Origin: Niastella populi
GTDB taxonomy: Bacteria > Bacteroidota > Bacteroidia > Chitinophagales > Chitinophagaceae
Direction: 5' to 3'
Length of the DNA: 64,000 nucleotides
NCBI RefSeq assembly: GCF_002078015.1
Contig: NZ_LWBP01000045.1
Coordinates: 1 to 64,000 of the forward strand
A program made the translations under genes and the position numbers. This document shows, piece by piece, positions 17,491 through 27,314 of this stretch. The notes under the pieces are model-generated. The model was not told the origin of the DNA. It searched no databases and saw nothing but the letters and a program-made list of their open reading frames with translations. The stretch's first letter is position 1. Every line of letters starts with the position of its first letter.

Positions 17491-19464
17491 ATGCACAAGA
17501 TCTTCTTATTCCTCTTTTTTTGTTTCCTGCTTGGTAATGGATATGCCCAGGACACCGCGGCCTGGAGCAATCCGTTAAATGTTCAGTTCGGCGATCCCTA
17601 TATTTTGCGAACAGGCAGCGGTAAATATTATATGTACGGAACCGGCGCCGGCGCCGATAATGGCTTTGTGGCTTATTCATCGGATGATCTTATAAACTGG
17701 AAACGCGAAGGCCAGGTGTATTATGGAAATAATAAAAATGGCTGGGGTGAACATTCTTACTGGGCGCCCGAAGTATATGAACGGAACGGGAAGTATTACC
17801 TCTTCTACAGCGCACAGTGGAAAGAGAACCCCGGCAAAGAGCTCGAAAATTTTAAGATCGGCGTAGCAGTGGCCGATCAGCCAACCGGCCCATTCATCGA
17901 CCTGCAGAATAAACCCGTTTTTAATCCCGATTATCCTATCATCGATGCCAATGTGCTTTTTGCCGAAGACGGCAGAACCTATTTGTATTATTCAAGGTGT
18001 TGCTATAAACATTCGGTTGAAAGCGAAGTGGCGAGGTGGGCCAAAGACAAAGGCTGGTTCAATGAAATTGAAGAAAGCTGGGTGTATGGCGTTGAAATGA
18101 AACCCGACTTCAGCGGTGTAATCGGTGAGCCGGTGCTGTTATTGCGCCCTCCTGTAAAAATGAACGATCCCCAGGCCGGCTGGGAAAGCCGTTCGGTTAC
18201 CTCCAAAGAAGTGAACCGCCGCTGGACGGAAGGTTCCTTCATTTTCAAAAAAGGCGATACGTATTACATGATGTACTCGGCCAATTATTTTGGCGGACAA
18301 AACTATGCGGTCGGGTATGCTACGTCAAAAAGTCCGCTCGGCCCTTTTACAAAAGCGGCCAACAACCCGGTATTACAAAAGAATACCGCATCGGGTGGCA
18401 TTGTTACCGGCACCGGCCATAACAGCATTACCTATGCACCGGATGGAAAAACCATGTTGTGCGTATATCATGGCCGCACCAGTAAAACAGGCGATGAGCG
18501 GGTGGTGTTTATCGATAAAATGAAAGTGAAGGACGGTATATTGACCGTGGAAGGGCCAACTACCGGAAAACAACAACTGGCAACTACACAAAATCCGTTA
18601 CTGGCCGACCCTACTATCTTTTTTAACGATGGTAAATACTATTTGTACGGAACAGCAGGAAGGGGTATGGATAGTGGCTTCAAGGCATATAGTTCCGATG
18701 ATAAAATAAACTGGAAAGAGGAGGGGTTTGTATTGCGTAAAGGCGAAAGCTATGGCGACAAAGGTTTTTGGGCGCCGCAGGTCTTCAAACACCAGGGAAA
18801 ATTCTACATGGCATATACCGCCAATGAACATATTGCCATAGCCAGTGCCGATAGTCCGCTGGGGCCGTTTACGCAAAAGGAACAAAAGCCGTTGGAGGCG
18901 CCGGTAAGAATGATCGATCCTTTTGTTTATTTCGATCACTCGGGCAAAATTTATTTATACCATGTACGGTTGCAGGATGGCAATCGCATCTTTGTAGCGG
19001 AGCTTGATAAAACGCTTTCGAACATCGATGCAGCTACTGTAAAGGAATGTATCAATGCTTCGCTGCCCTGGGAAGATACGCAAAACGTGGAGTGGAAAGT
19101 GGCTGAAGGACCTACCGTTTTCCGGTGGAAGGGATGGTATTATATGATCTATTCAGCCAATGATTTTCGTAATCCCGATTATGCGATTGGTTATGCAATA
19201 GCTCCGGGCCCCACGGGGCCCTGGAAAAAAAGCGGCACCGGTCCTATTATTTCGCAGAAGAATATTGGCTTAAACGGAACCGGGCATGGCGATATATTGT
19301 GGAATACAGGCGGAAATCCCTTTTATGTGTTCCATGTGCATGCTTCCGATGCAAAGGTTTCGCCAAGAAGAACCGCCATTATTGAGCTTTCATTTATAAA
19401 AAACAAGGGTAAAGCAGATCCATTGTATGCGTTGCCCAAAACCTTCAGGCTGTTAAACGAATAA
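17491..19464 (+). CDS. Tandem double GH43 protein
   Basis: The 657-residue protein has a signal peptide (about 20 residues) and two complete GH43 propellers. Domain 1 (about 25-340) has FGDPYILRTG, YPIIDANVLF and RRWTEGSFIF. Domain 2 (about 365-650) has LADPTIFFND, VRMIDPFVYF and KVAEGPTVFR. All three acidic residues are therefore present in both halves, and repeated motifs such as KYYLYGTAG and YMIYSAN--F show that the halves are homologous. Both domains look catalytically competent, which would let one chain carry two specificities. It is the last gene of the rightward GH operon and ends in a bidirectional terminator. Confidence 0.9.
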   Translation: MHKIFLFLFFCFLLGNGYAQDTAAWSNPLNVQFGDPYILRTGSGKYYMYGTGAGADNGFVAYSSDDLINWKREGQVYYGNNKNGWGEHSYWAPEVYERNGKYYLFYSAQWKENPGKELENFKIGVAVADQPTGPFIDLQNKPVFNPDYPIIDANVLFAEDGRTYLYYSRCCYKHSVESEVARWAKDKGWFNEIEESWVYGVEMKPDFSGVIGEPVLLLRPPVKMNDPQAGWESRSVTSKEVNRRWTEGSFIFKKGDTYYMMYSANYFGGQNYAVGYATSKSPLGPFTKAANNPVLQKNTASGGIVTGTGHNSITYAPDGKTMLCVYHGRTSKTGDERVVFIDKMKVKDGILTVEGPTTGKQQLATTQNPLLADPTIFFNDGKYYLYGTAGRGMDSGFKAYSSDDKINWKEEGFVLRKGESYGDKGFWAPQVFKHQGKFYMAYTANEHIAIASADSPLGPFTQKEQKPLEAPVRMIDPFVYFDHSGKIYLYHVRLQDGNRIFVAELDKTLSNIDAATVKECINASLPWEDTQNVEWKVAEGPTVFRWKGWYYMIYSANDFRNPDYAIGYAIAPGPTGPWKKSGTGPIISQKNIGLNGTGHGDILWNTGGNPFYVFHVHASDAKVSPRRTAIIELSFIKNKGKADPLYALPKTFRLLNE

Positions 19465-19468
19465 AAAA

Positions 19469-19500
19469 AAGATCAAGGCTTAATTCAAAGCCCTGATCTT
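19469..19500. terminator. Bidirectional terminator overlapping the end of the DUF1080 gene
   Basis: The arms 19469-19481 and 19488-19500 form a 13-bp stem with one mismatch (AAGATCA-GGCTT against AAG-CCTGATCTT) and a 6-nt loop. A run of A precedes it on the plus strand, so it gives a good T-run for leftward transcripts, and it also ends the rightward GH operon. The stop codon of the leftward DUF1080 gene lies inside the hairpin. Confidence 0.75.
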
Positions 19501-20226
19501 AATATTTCTATAACTTACTTCATTGCCGTGGTCCTGTAACAGGATATGCCCTTTATCGGCTTCGCCAAAGTTTTCCCAGTTCCTGTACTTGCTTATTTTA
19601 ACCAGTTCACGATACGCAGGCGACTTTCGCTCATACTCCAGCACCTTCCTGCCATTCAGCCAGTGTTCAACATGATTATTGGGATATACGATCACCCTGC
19701 CGGTATTCCATTCGCCAATAGGGTGGGTAGCGCCGGCCTTATCGCATGTTTTCAGATCGTATAAAGAAGCCAGTGTGCGGTTGCCGTTGCGGCCCAGTTT
19801 GGCATCGGGGTGCACTTCATCGTCGAGGATCTGGTACTCGAGACCGATGGCAGAAGCACCGGTTTTTTCTTTACCGGTAACAAAATATTTTACACCGCTG
19901 TTGGCGCCCTTCGTTAGTTTGAAATCGAAGCTCAATTCGAAGGCGCTGTATTCACCGGTGGTAATAATATCCCCTGCATGCTGCGATTCGGAACCATCGG
20001 TTGCCTGAATGGTCATCAGTCCGTCTTTTACCACCCAACCGGGGCTGGCCGTGGGAAAGCCCTCGCTTTTGGCTCCCCGCCAGCCTTTTGTGGTGCTGCC
20101 ATCGAATAATAATTTCCAGCCTTCTTTCTTTTCCTTTTTTGTTAAGCTGTTTATTTTTTGGGCGGTTAACACATTACATGAAAACAAAAGCAATGAGAAA
20201 GCAAACGTTTTGCGGATCATATTCAT
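19480..20226 (-). CDS. DUF1080 (3-keto-disaccharide hydrolase family) secreted protein
   Basis: The 248-residue protein has a signal peptide of about 22 residues and the DUF1080 concanavalin-like fold: GWKLLFDGSTTKGWRG, WVVKDGLMTI, FELSFDFKLTKGANSGVKYF and the late HWLNGRKVLEYE are hallmark blocks. Family members cleave glycosides after oxidation of the sugar at C3. Its partner is encoded 17 bp upstream on the same strand (Gfo/Idh/MocA oxidoreductase), so the two form an oxidise-then-eliminate module. Co-location with GH43 and GH105 genes suggests that it attacks linkages the hydrolases leave behind; this is inference. Confidence 0.88.
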   Translation of the reverse strand: MNMIRKTFAFSLLLFSCNVLTAQKINSLTKKEKKEGWKLLFDGSTTKGWRGAKSEGFPTASPGWVVKDGLMTIQATDGSESQHAGDIITTGEYSAFELSFDFKLTKGANSGVKYFVTGKEKTGASAIGLEYQILDDEVHPDAKLGRNGNRTLASLYDLKTCDKAGATHPIGEWNTGRVIVYPNNHVEHWLNGRKVLEYERKSPAYRELVKISKYRNWENFGEADKGHILLQDHGNEVSYRNIKIRALN

Positions 20227-20243
20227 ACTGATGTATCTTTTTT

Positions 20244-21599
20244 TTAGTATTTGAAAACTTTTCCATTTACCATCACCTCCTGCGTTTTCTCATCAAACGT
20301 GGCTTTGGAGCCGGTATGCGAGGCGGCGGTGGTCATAATGTTGGCAATACTGTGGCTGTAACCGGCTTCAACCGGTGCATTGGGCTGTTTGCGGCTGCGC
20401 ACGCATTCCATCCAGTTGCGAACGTGGTTCGACGTGAGCACATCCCCGCCGGTATTGGCAGCCGCTACCACTCTTTCATTATTGGGTAAGCTCATTTTCG
20501 GCAGCAGGTTGGCTTTCATGTTCATGGCTCTGGCCATTTTCTCAGTAAGACCGCCCTGCGGCGAAATGGTATTGGTAATAAGATTGAGTTCGCCGCCATT
20601 GGAATAGTATATTTCAGCCGGGCGTTCTTCGCCGTTGTGCATCCGCGAACCAAAGGTTACCTGGAAGCCCTGCGAAAGATCGTTCAGCGGACCATAATCG
20701 AAAACCGCCATAATGGTATCCCAGTTGCGGCGCCCGTCTTTCCATTGGTAAATACCGCCATTGGCAGTTACGCTGCGGGGGTGGGTAAGACCGGTAAACC
20801 AATGCACGGTATCTATCTGGTGGCTCATCCACTGACCGGGCAACCCCGATGAATAGGGCCAGAAGAGGCGATACTCGAGGTAAATGCGGGGATCGAATTT
20901 TTCAAAAGGGCGGTTCATCAAAAAACGTTTCCAGTCGGTATCTTCTTCCTTCAATACTTTCAGCAGTTCAGGCCGGCGCCAGCGGCCGGGCTGGTTTACA
21001 TTCCAGGTTAATTCAACCATAGTGATGGGGCCGAACTTCCCTGAGCGGATGAATTCATTGGCGGCATGGTAATTGGCTCCGCTGCGGCGCTGGGAACCGA
21101 TCTGCACAATTTTTCCCGTTTCCTTTACGGCTTTCAATGCAGCGCGGTTGTCTTCCATCGTTTCGGCAAAAGGCTTTTCAACATACGCATCGCACCCCGC
21201 CTTTACCGCTTCTATGGTATGTAAGGCATGTTGAAAGTCAGCGGTGCCGATAAAAACGGCATCAACCATTTTGCTGTTATACATTTCTTCATTGTTGCGG
21301 AAAGCGGTTACATCGTTTTGCATTTTTTCTTTCCACCTGGCGGCGCCCTCTTCGCGGCGCACTTTCCACAGGTCGGAAACGGCCACCACCTCGAAATTAA
21401 GTTCCCTGCAATGGTTCATAAAACAAGGCATGTGAGAGAAACGATGACGGTCTGAGAAGCCTGCAACCCCAACCCGAACGCGGTCGTTTGAACCGATGAT
21501 GCGGCTATAGCTTTTAGCGCTGAAAACATTGTTTGAAAAGAAGAGGCCGGCTCCGGCAATAGACGCCTGCTTAATGAACTTACGGCGTGAGTTTTTCAT
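20244..21599 (-). CDS. Secreted Gfo/Idh/MocA-family oxidoreductase (Tat signal)
   Basis: The 451-residue protein starts with a twin-arginine signal (NSRRKFIKQASIAGAG), so it is exported folded with its NAD(P) cofactor. The Rossmann fold begins at RVRVGVAGFSDRHRF (about residue 40), followed by VAVSDLW and the conserved EKPF motif (YVEKPFAETMEDN, about residue 140). The C-terminal half is the usual beta-sheet substrate domain. Tat-exported members of this family paired with DUF1080 proteins oxidise glycosides to 3-keto sugars. It is the first gene of a leftward two-gene unit that diverges from susC. Confidence 0.88.
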   Translation of the reverse strand: MKNSRRKFIKQASIAGAGLFFSNNVFSAKSYSRIIGSNDRVRVGVAGFSDRHRFSHMPCFMNHCRELNFEVVAVSDLWKVRREEGAARWKEKMQNDVTAFRNNEEMYNSKMVDAVFIGTADFQHALHTIEAVKAGCDAYVEKPFAETMEDNRAALKAVKETGKIVQIGSQRRSGANYHAANEFIRSGKFGPITMVELTWNVNQPGRWRRPELLKVLKEEDTDWKRFLMNRPFEKFDPRIYLEYRLFWPYSSGLPGQWMSHQIDTVHWFTGLTHPRSVTANGGIYQWKDGRRNWDTIMAVFDYGPLNDLSQGFQVTFGSRMHNGEERPAEIYYSNGGELNLITNTISPQGGLTEKMARAMNMKANLLPKMSLPNNERVVAAANTGGDVLTSNHVRNWMECVRSRKQPNAPVEAGYSHSIANIMTTAASHTGSKATFDEKTQEVMVNGKVFKY

Positions 21600-21971
21600 C
21601 TGAAATGTTTGTGTGATGTATTTCGCTAAAATAAATAAACCTCATATGTGTGTAGCCCGGTGTAGATGGCCCAGGTAAAAAACTAAAAAGAATGATGCTA
21701 TTAATCAATTGGTTATCTCTCGCAGCTGGTAGTTTTTGAAACAATAAGACAAAAGAATGAATAACCCGGTTTCAGCGGAATATCAAACTTGGAATAAATC
21801 GACAAAACAATGAATAGAAGATGCAAGCGCTATTCATTTCTTTTACAACCGGAAAATGTACAGGTTTCAAACGATTGCATCTGATAGCCTTGAAAAAGTA
21901 TAAGCTGCTAATATAAACTGATCATTCCGTTTGCAACTACTCCTTTTTTAAATCCAAAACGATTGACCTTT
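21600..21971. other. 372-bp divergent control region between the oxidoreductase and susC
   Basis: No gene is seen. It must hold the divergent promoters of the leftward oxidoreductase/DUF1080 unit and the rightward susCD unit, and probably operators for the AraC-type PUL regulator. I found no exact TAnnTTTG box on either strand. Confidence 0.5.
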
Positions 21972-24900
21972 ATGACGAAAAGAACGTTTCCCCAAACATT
22001 TACTTTTCTGTTTTTCCTGCTGTTCTCATTTAGTGCCTGGGCGCAGGAGACGGTAAGGGGTAAGATCACCGACTCCCTTGGATCAGGGGTGCCCGATGTT
22101 ACCGTTGCCGTTAAGGGTACTGCCATCAGTGCCAAAACAAATGCACAGGGTGTATTCAGTATACCCGCGGCCAAAGGCGCCGTTTTAAGGGTAACACATA
22201 TAAGCTACGTCACCAAAGATGTTGTAGTAGCAGGCGACGAAGTAGCCATCATTATTGAACCGGCAGCTACCAGTTTTGAAGATGTGGTAGTGGTAGGTTA
22301 TGGTACCATGAAGAAAAAAGACCTTACCGGGTCTATTGTTCAGGTACGTCCCGACCGTATCGCCAATGAAAACCCGAAGACGGTTCAGGATATCCTGCGC
22401 GGTACACCGGGATTGCGTGTCGGCTATGATGCTTCTGCCAAAGGTGGCGGTAACCTCGAAATACGTGGCCGCCGTTCCGTTTACAATGAAGGCGGGCACA
22501 ACAACCCGTTGATCGTATTGGACGGGATGCTTTTTTATGGAGAACTTTCCGAGATCAATCCCGACGATATAGAACAGATCGACATCCTGAAAGATGCCTC
22601 CGCCGCAGCGGTGTATGGATCTAAGGCGGCAAGCGGTGTGATCCTTATTCAAACAAAAAAAGGCAAACAGGGCAAACCGGTTATTACTTCCACCATGAAT
22701 GTGGGTGCAACAACGGTAGGCAAGTACAGGAAGAGATTTTCTCCTGAAGCTTACATGCAGCACCGCCAGGACTGGTTTGCAAAAAATACATATGGTGTAA
22801 ATGCCGGTACCGGTAATTATGAAGCATACCAGTCCGGTACGTTTGCCAACAGGCCCGAATATTTTACGCGGCCCGATCAGTTGGGTGATAAGGTGGCGCT
22901 CGATACATGGCGCGGCTATACCACCAATACCGCAGATGAATCTGATGAAAGCATCTGGGCCAAACGTTTAGGGTTTACCGGCAATGCATTACAGAATTTC
23001 CTCGATGGCAAAACGGTAGACTGGGCCGATCACACCTTCAGGACCGGTATCAATTCCGACTTCAATGTAAGCATAAGCGGGGCCGGCGATAAGGTCAACT
23101 ACTATTTGTCGATGGGTTATCTGAAGAACGAAGGTGCGGTAAAAAGCGATAACTACCGGGCTGTTCGTTCCAACCTGAAACTGGATGCAAAGGTCACCAA
23201 CTGGTTTGAAGTGGGCGCCAACATTAATTTCCAGGACAGGTCTGATGGTAACCTCGACCTGGATATGGACCAAACGTTGCGGAATAGCCCGTATGCAGAT
23301 CATGATATAGCTGGCGAGCCCATTCAGTTCCCGTTGAGCTCTGAATACAGCCAGCGCGGTTATAATTATGATTTTCAGAAAAAATACCTCGAGCTTGAAA
23401 AAGGGTTTACGGTACTGAATACGATTTTGAATGCCAAAATAAAGCTGCCTTTCAACATCACTTACACTTTCAATGCTTCGCCACGTTATCAGTTCTTTTA
23501 CGACCGTTATTTTATGTCGGCAGAACTGCCGGGTTCAGATCCTAAAACGCGTGGCGCAAACCGCGAACAGGAGAAACGCTTCGACTGGTCGCTCAATAAC
23601 ACCATTACCTGGGACCAGCGGTTCCTTCAGGATCATCGCGTAGTGGTTACCCTTGTACAGGAAGCGGAGGACCGCAGGTCGTGGACAGATCGCATCGAGG
23701 CACGTAATATTCTGCCTTCCGATGCATTGGGATTCCATAATACAAAGAACGGTAGTAAAGAGAACAGTACTTACTCGAGCTCCGACGGCCACCAGTCGGC
23801 AGATGCGCTGCTGGCGCGCCTGTTCTATTCTTACGACAACCGGTATATGATCACCACTTCAATCCGCCGCGACGGTTACTCGGCGTTTGGTACATCCAAC
23901 CCGTATGCAACTTTTCCCTCGCTGGCGCTGGCCTGGACGTTCACAAACGAAAAGTTCTTCAAATGGGGCGATATAATGAGTACCGGTAAACTGCGTGCTT
24001 CCTACGGAAAAAATGGGAACCGCTCGCTTGCCAATCCTTACGTTGGGCTTTCCAACCTTTCTGAAGGCGCGGGCAGAATGCAGGGGTATCTTAACGCCGC
24101 CGGTCAGCTGCAGTTATTCCGTTACCTGTATGCCGACAGGTTAGCCAACCCGAATCTGCAATGGGAAAAAACCACTTCCTATAACTTCGGGCTCGACTTC
24201 GGTTTCCTCAACGATCGTATCACGGGCTCATTGGAATATTACACCATGCAAACGCACGATATGATCATGGAGCAACGGTTGCCCAGCTTTACCGGGTTTA
24301 GTTTTATTACAACCAACCTGGGCCAGGTTGACAACAAAGGGGTTGAGTTCTCATTGAACACGACCAACATCCGCAACAAAAATTTCCAATGGAATACCAC
24401 TTTCGGTTTGTCGTACAATAAAAACACGATAACACATCTTTACTACGAACGCGAGACGCTCGTAGATGGCAACGGAAATATAATCGGTTCAAAAGAAAGA
24501 GACGATATAACAAACAGCTGGTTTATTGGAAAACCCATCGGCGCCATCTGGAATTACCGGGTAACCGGTATCTGGCAGGCGAACGAAGTGCAGGAAGCGA
24601 AATTATACGGCCAGGCGCCCGGCGATCCCAAAGTAGCGAACAACTACACGGCCGACGATGTGAAGAATACCAACGGCACGGTTACACCTACCTATAACGA
24701 CAAAGACAAAGAATTTTTAGGCCAGACCCTGGCCCCCTGGCATTGGTCGATGCGCAATGAGTTTGTTTTATGGAACAACCTGAATGTTTCATTCAACGTT
24801 TACTCGTACATGGGGCATAAAAGTTTATCTGACGAATATCTGAATAACGATGACCTGGGCGGGCGCATGGCTTACGCTTTACAGAATGTTCCTGCAAAGG

Positions 24901-25199
24901 AATACTGGACGCCCGATAACCCAACCAACCAGTTCGGCCGTATCGAGGCCAAAGGACCCACAGGTGCGGCTGGTGCGGCCATGTTGTACAACCGCTCCTT
25001 TATCCGCTTCGACAACTTTGCAGTAGGCTATACATTGCCGAAACAATGGACCTCGAGGTATTCCCTGAACCGGGTGAAAATTTACGGTACTGTTCGCAAT
25101 ATTTCCGTTTGGAATAACCGGAACTGGACCTACGGTGATCCTGAAACAGGCGGCTGGGCATCGAGGGTGTATAACCTGGGACTTAATTTAATTTTCTAA
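21972..25199 (+). CDS. SusC/RagA-family TonB-dependent outer membrane transporter
   Basis: The frame opens at a TTG (21963), but the ATG at 21972 begins a normal signal peptide, giving 1075 residues. Order: signal peptide; CarboxypepD_reg-like domain (VRGKITDSLGSGVPDVTV); the SusC signature around the TonB box and plug start (VVVVGYGTMKKKDLTGS); plug with LIVLDGM and ILKDASAAAVYGSKAASGVI; then the beta-barrel ending in an aromatic-rich C-terminus with final F. It imports oligosaccharides bound by the SusD protein encoded 18 bp downstream. It has no STN domain, so signalling through an anti-sigma factor is unlikely, consistent with control by the nearby sensor kinase. Confidence 0.95.
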   Translation: MTKRTFPQTFTFLFFLLFSFSAWAQETVRGKITDSLGSGVPDVTVAVKGTAISAKTNAQGVFSIPAAKGAVLRVTHISYVTKDVVVAGDEVAIIIEPAATSFEDVVVVGYGTMKKKDLTGSIVQVRPDRIANENPKTVQDILRGTPGLRVGYDASAKGGGNLEIRGRRSVYNEGGHNNPLIVLDGMLFYGELSEINPDDIEQIDILKDASAAAVYGSKAASGVILIQTKKGKQGKPVITSTMNVGATTVGKYRKRFSPEAYMQHRQDWFAKNTYGVNAGTGNYEAYQSGTFANRPEYFTRPDQLGDKVALDTWRGYTTNTADESDESIWAKRLGFTGNALQNFLDGKTVDWADHTFRTGINSDFNVSISGAGDKVNYYLSMGYLKNEGAVKSDNYRAVRSNLKLDAKVTNWFEVGANINFQDRSDGNLDLDMDQTLRNSPYADHDIAGEPIQFPLSSEYSQRGYNYDFQKKYLELEKGFTVLNTILNAKIKLPFNITYTFNASPRYQFFYDRYFMSAELPGSDPKTRGANREQEKRFDWSLNNTITWDQRFLQDHRVVVTLVQEAEDRRSWTDRIEARNILPSDALGFHNTKNGSKENSTYSSSDGHQSADALLARLFYSYDNRYMITTSIRRDGYSAFGTSNPYATFPSLALAWTFTNEKFFKWGDIMSTGKLRASYGKNGNRSLANPYVGLSNLSEGAGRMQGYLNAAGQLQLFRYLYADRLANPNLQWEKTTSYNFGLDFGFLNDRITGSLEYYTMQTHDMIMEQRLPSFTGFSFITTNLGQVDNKGVEFSLNTTNIRNKNFQWNTTFGLSYNKNTITHLYYERETLVDGNGNIIGSKERDDITNSWFIGKPIGAIWNYRVTGIWQANEVQEAKLYGQAPGDPKVANNYTADDVKNTNGTVTPTYNDKDKEFLGQTLAPWHWSMRNEFVLWNNLNVSFNVYSYMGHKSLSDEYLNNDDLGGRMAYALQNVPAKEYWTPDNPTNQFGRIEAKGPTGAAGAAMLYNRSFIRFDNFAVGYTLPKQWTSRYSLNRVKIYGTVRNISVWNNRNWTYGDPETGGWASRVYNLGLNLIF

Positions 25200-25217
25200 T
25201 CCGTTATTGTGAAAGAT

Positions 25218-27227
25218 ATGCAACAGATAAATAAAAGACTTAGCCATATACTTAAAAGTGTTACCTTATTTATTGGTGGTTCAATATTATTGAATAGTTG
25301 TTCAAAGAGTTTTTTAAAACCTGACCCGCTGTCGTTTTACGAACCTACTACAACCTTCAGCACCGAGGCAGGACTGATGTCGTCGATGGCTTTATGCGAC
25401 CGTCACCTCAAAGCATACTGGGCTACCGACCATAATGAAATGCTTACGCTGGGAACGGAATACATTTTTAGTGAACTGATGGTTGCCAGTGCTACGGATA
25501 AACGTAACATGTTATGCGACATAGCCAATATGCTTACGCCTACCAGTGAAACCAGTTATCAGAATATTGAAAGAACCAATAGCATCTGGTATTTGTGGGA
25601 GGAAACCTATAAGGCCATCATGTATGCCAACACCATTTTACACTACATCGATGGGGTGGAAGGCCTGAATGAAACGACGAAAAATATGTATAAAGGCCGG
25701 GCTTATTTTCATCGTGCCTTTCGCTATATGGCGCTGGTTTTCGAGTTTGGCGATATTCCGCTGGTAACGAAGATCCTTGAAGTGCCCAAGCAGAACTACC
25801 GCAGCACGAAGCGCGATGCTATCCTGAAAATGATCACCCGCGATATGGAGCTGGCTGTGCAATGGGTGCCCGATCAAAAAGATATGGCCCTCACGGGAAT
25901 GATAAACAAAGGCGCCTGCCGGATGTTGCTTGCCAAGTGCTACCTGGCAACAGGTGAGTATGCCAAAGCAAAAGAGCAAACCGATATCCTCATCAATCAG
26001 TCGGGTTACTCGCTAATGCAAAATACTTTCGGCACATTCAACGATGGCGGCGAACCGCTGACCTGGCCTATTACGCGCAATGTGATCTGGGACCTGCACC
26101 GTCCTGAAAATAAACTCATCGCTGCCAACCGCGAGGTTATCCTGGGTATGCCAAACAGGGGGGCAAATACGGAGGCGTTCATACAGATGCTTACCATGCG
26201 CATCCTGTATCCTTTTGTTTTCGACAACAGGATCCAGACAAAGGACGGTAAACAGGCATTGATGAATATCAGGCGCGATAATGCGAATTACAATCCGAAG
26301 TATGATTATATGCGGGCTTTCGGCCGCGGCATTGCCACGTTCAGGCCCACTAATTTTTCAACCAATGCGCTTTGGAGCGTAAATGGTGCTATGGATGCGG
26401 GCGACCTGCGTCACAGTTCTGCAACGGGCAACTGGATCCGCATGGAAGATTACCGGGTTAACAACAAGGCTTCCGCCGAATTCGGCAATCCCATTTCTCT
26501 GTACAATAATAATGGCGCCCTGTTATGCAGCGATACCATTCGCCGCTGGTTCGATGTGCCGCATTATAAGTTCTACCTCGATGATCCGGTAAATGAAGCC
26601 AACATAACAGGTTCAGATGGTTACAGGGGCGCTACTAACGGCGGCATAGCCGACTGGTATCTGTATCGGTTGGCAGAAGCGTACCTGCTGCGGGCCGAAG
26701 CGAAATATTATCTGAACCCGGGCGATGGAACCATTAAAGACGATCTGAATGCGGTACGGCAAAGAGCCCAGTGTACCGAATTATACCAGGGCGCTGTTAC
26801 CATCGGCGATATTATGAACGAGCGCGCGCGTGAATTGTATTGGGAAGAATGGCGGAATGTGGAATTGAAGCGCGTATCGCTGTGCCTTGCCCGCAGCGGC
26901 CGGCCCGATGAGTGGGGCAATACGTACAGCCTCGATAATTTCGATAAACAAAACGGCACCGATGCTGCCGGCGGAAGCTACTGGTACCAGCGTATTGTTC
27001 ATTACAGCCTGTATAATAAAGGCCCTATCCAGATCAATGCCACGGGTAACAGCAATCCCAATTATACCATGGATAAAAAGAATATGTACTGGCCGATTCC
27101 TTATTCTGCCATTACCGCCAATAACAAAGGGCAACTGAGTCAGAATTTTGGTTACGACGGGTATGAGCCCAACACGCCTAAATGGGAGAATTGGGAAGAG
27201 GCAGTAGCAGATGAGAGTACAAAATAA
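25218..27227 (+). CDS. SusD/RagB-family substrate-binding lipoprotein
   Basis: The protein of about 669 residues has a lipoprotein signal ending LLNSC. A GTG at 25209 is an alternative start three codons earlier. The RagB/SusD fold is shown by the N-terminal helices (TNSIWYLWEETYKAIMYANTI), the block GRAYFHRAFRYMALVFEFG, and the C-terminal WYLYRLAEAYLLRAEAKYYL and RARELYWEEWR segments. It is larger than average for the family (about 500-600). It acts as the surface lid and glycan-binding partner of the SusC transporter encoded 18 bp upstream. A strong terminator follows at 27258-27300. Confidence 0.94.
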   Translation: MQQINKRLSHILKSVTLFIGGSILLNSCSKSFLKPDPLSFYEPTTTFSTEAGLMSSMALCDRHLKAYWATDHNEMLTLGTEYIFSELMVASATDKRNMLCDIANMLTPTSETSYQNIERTNSIWYLWEETYKAIMYANTILHYIDGVEGLNETTKNMYKGRAYFHRAFRYMALVFEFGDIPLVTKILEVPKQNYRSTKRDAILKMITRDMELAVQWVPDQKDMALTGMINKGACRMLLAKCYLATGEYAKAKEQTDILINQSGYSLMQNTFGTFNDGGEPLTWPITRNVIWDLHRPENKLIAANREVILGMPNRGANTEAFIQMLTMRILYPFVFDNRIQTKDGKQALMNIRRDNANYNPKYDYMRAFGRGIATFRPTNFSTNALWSVNGAMDAGDLRHSSATGNWIRMEDYRVNNKASAEFGNPISLYNNNGALLCSDTIRRWFDVPHYKFYLDDPVNEANITGSDGYRGATNGGIADWYLYRLAEAYLLRAEAKYYLNPGDGTIKDDLNAVRQRAQCTELYQGAVTIGDIMNERARELYWEEWRNVELKRVSLCLARSGRPDEWGNTYSLDNFDKQNGTDAAGGSYWYQRIVHYSLYNKGPIQINATGNSNPNYTMDKKNMYWPIPYSAITANNKGQLSQNFGYDGYEPNTPKWENWEEAVADESTK

Positions 27228-27257
27228 GAGCAGCAGTTTTAGGTTTAATACGCAATC

Positions 27258-27300
27258 AAAAAGCCCGTCCCGGTTTCCCGGGATGGGCTTGTTCTTTATT
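27258..27300. terminator. Strong hairpin terminator at the end of the susCD unit
   Basis: Arms 27261-27273 and 27278-27290 form a 13-bp stem (one G-T pair) with loop TTTC: AAGCCCGTCCCGG against CCGGGATGGGCTT. It is followed by GTTCTTTATTT rightward and by a T-run leftward, so it can serve both susD and the convergent AraC-type gene. Confidence 0.85.
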
Positions 27301-27314
27301 TGCCGTATTTGGTG

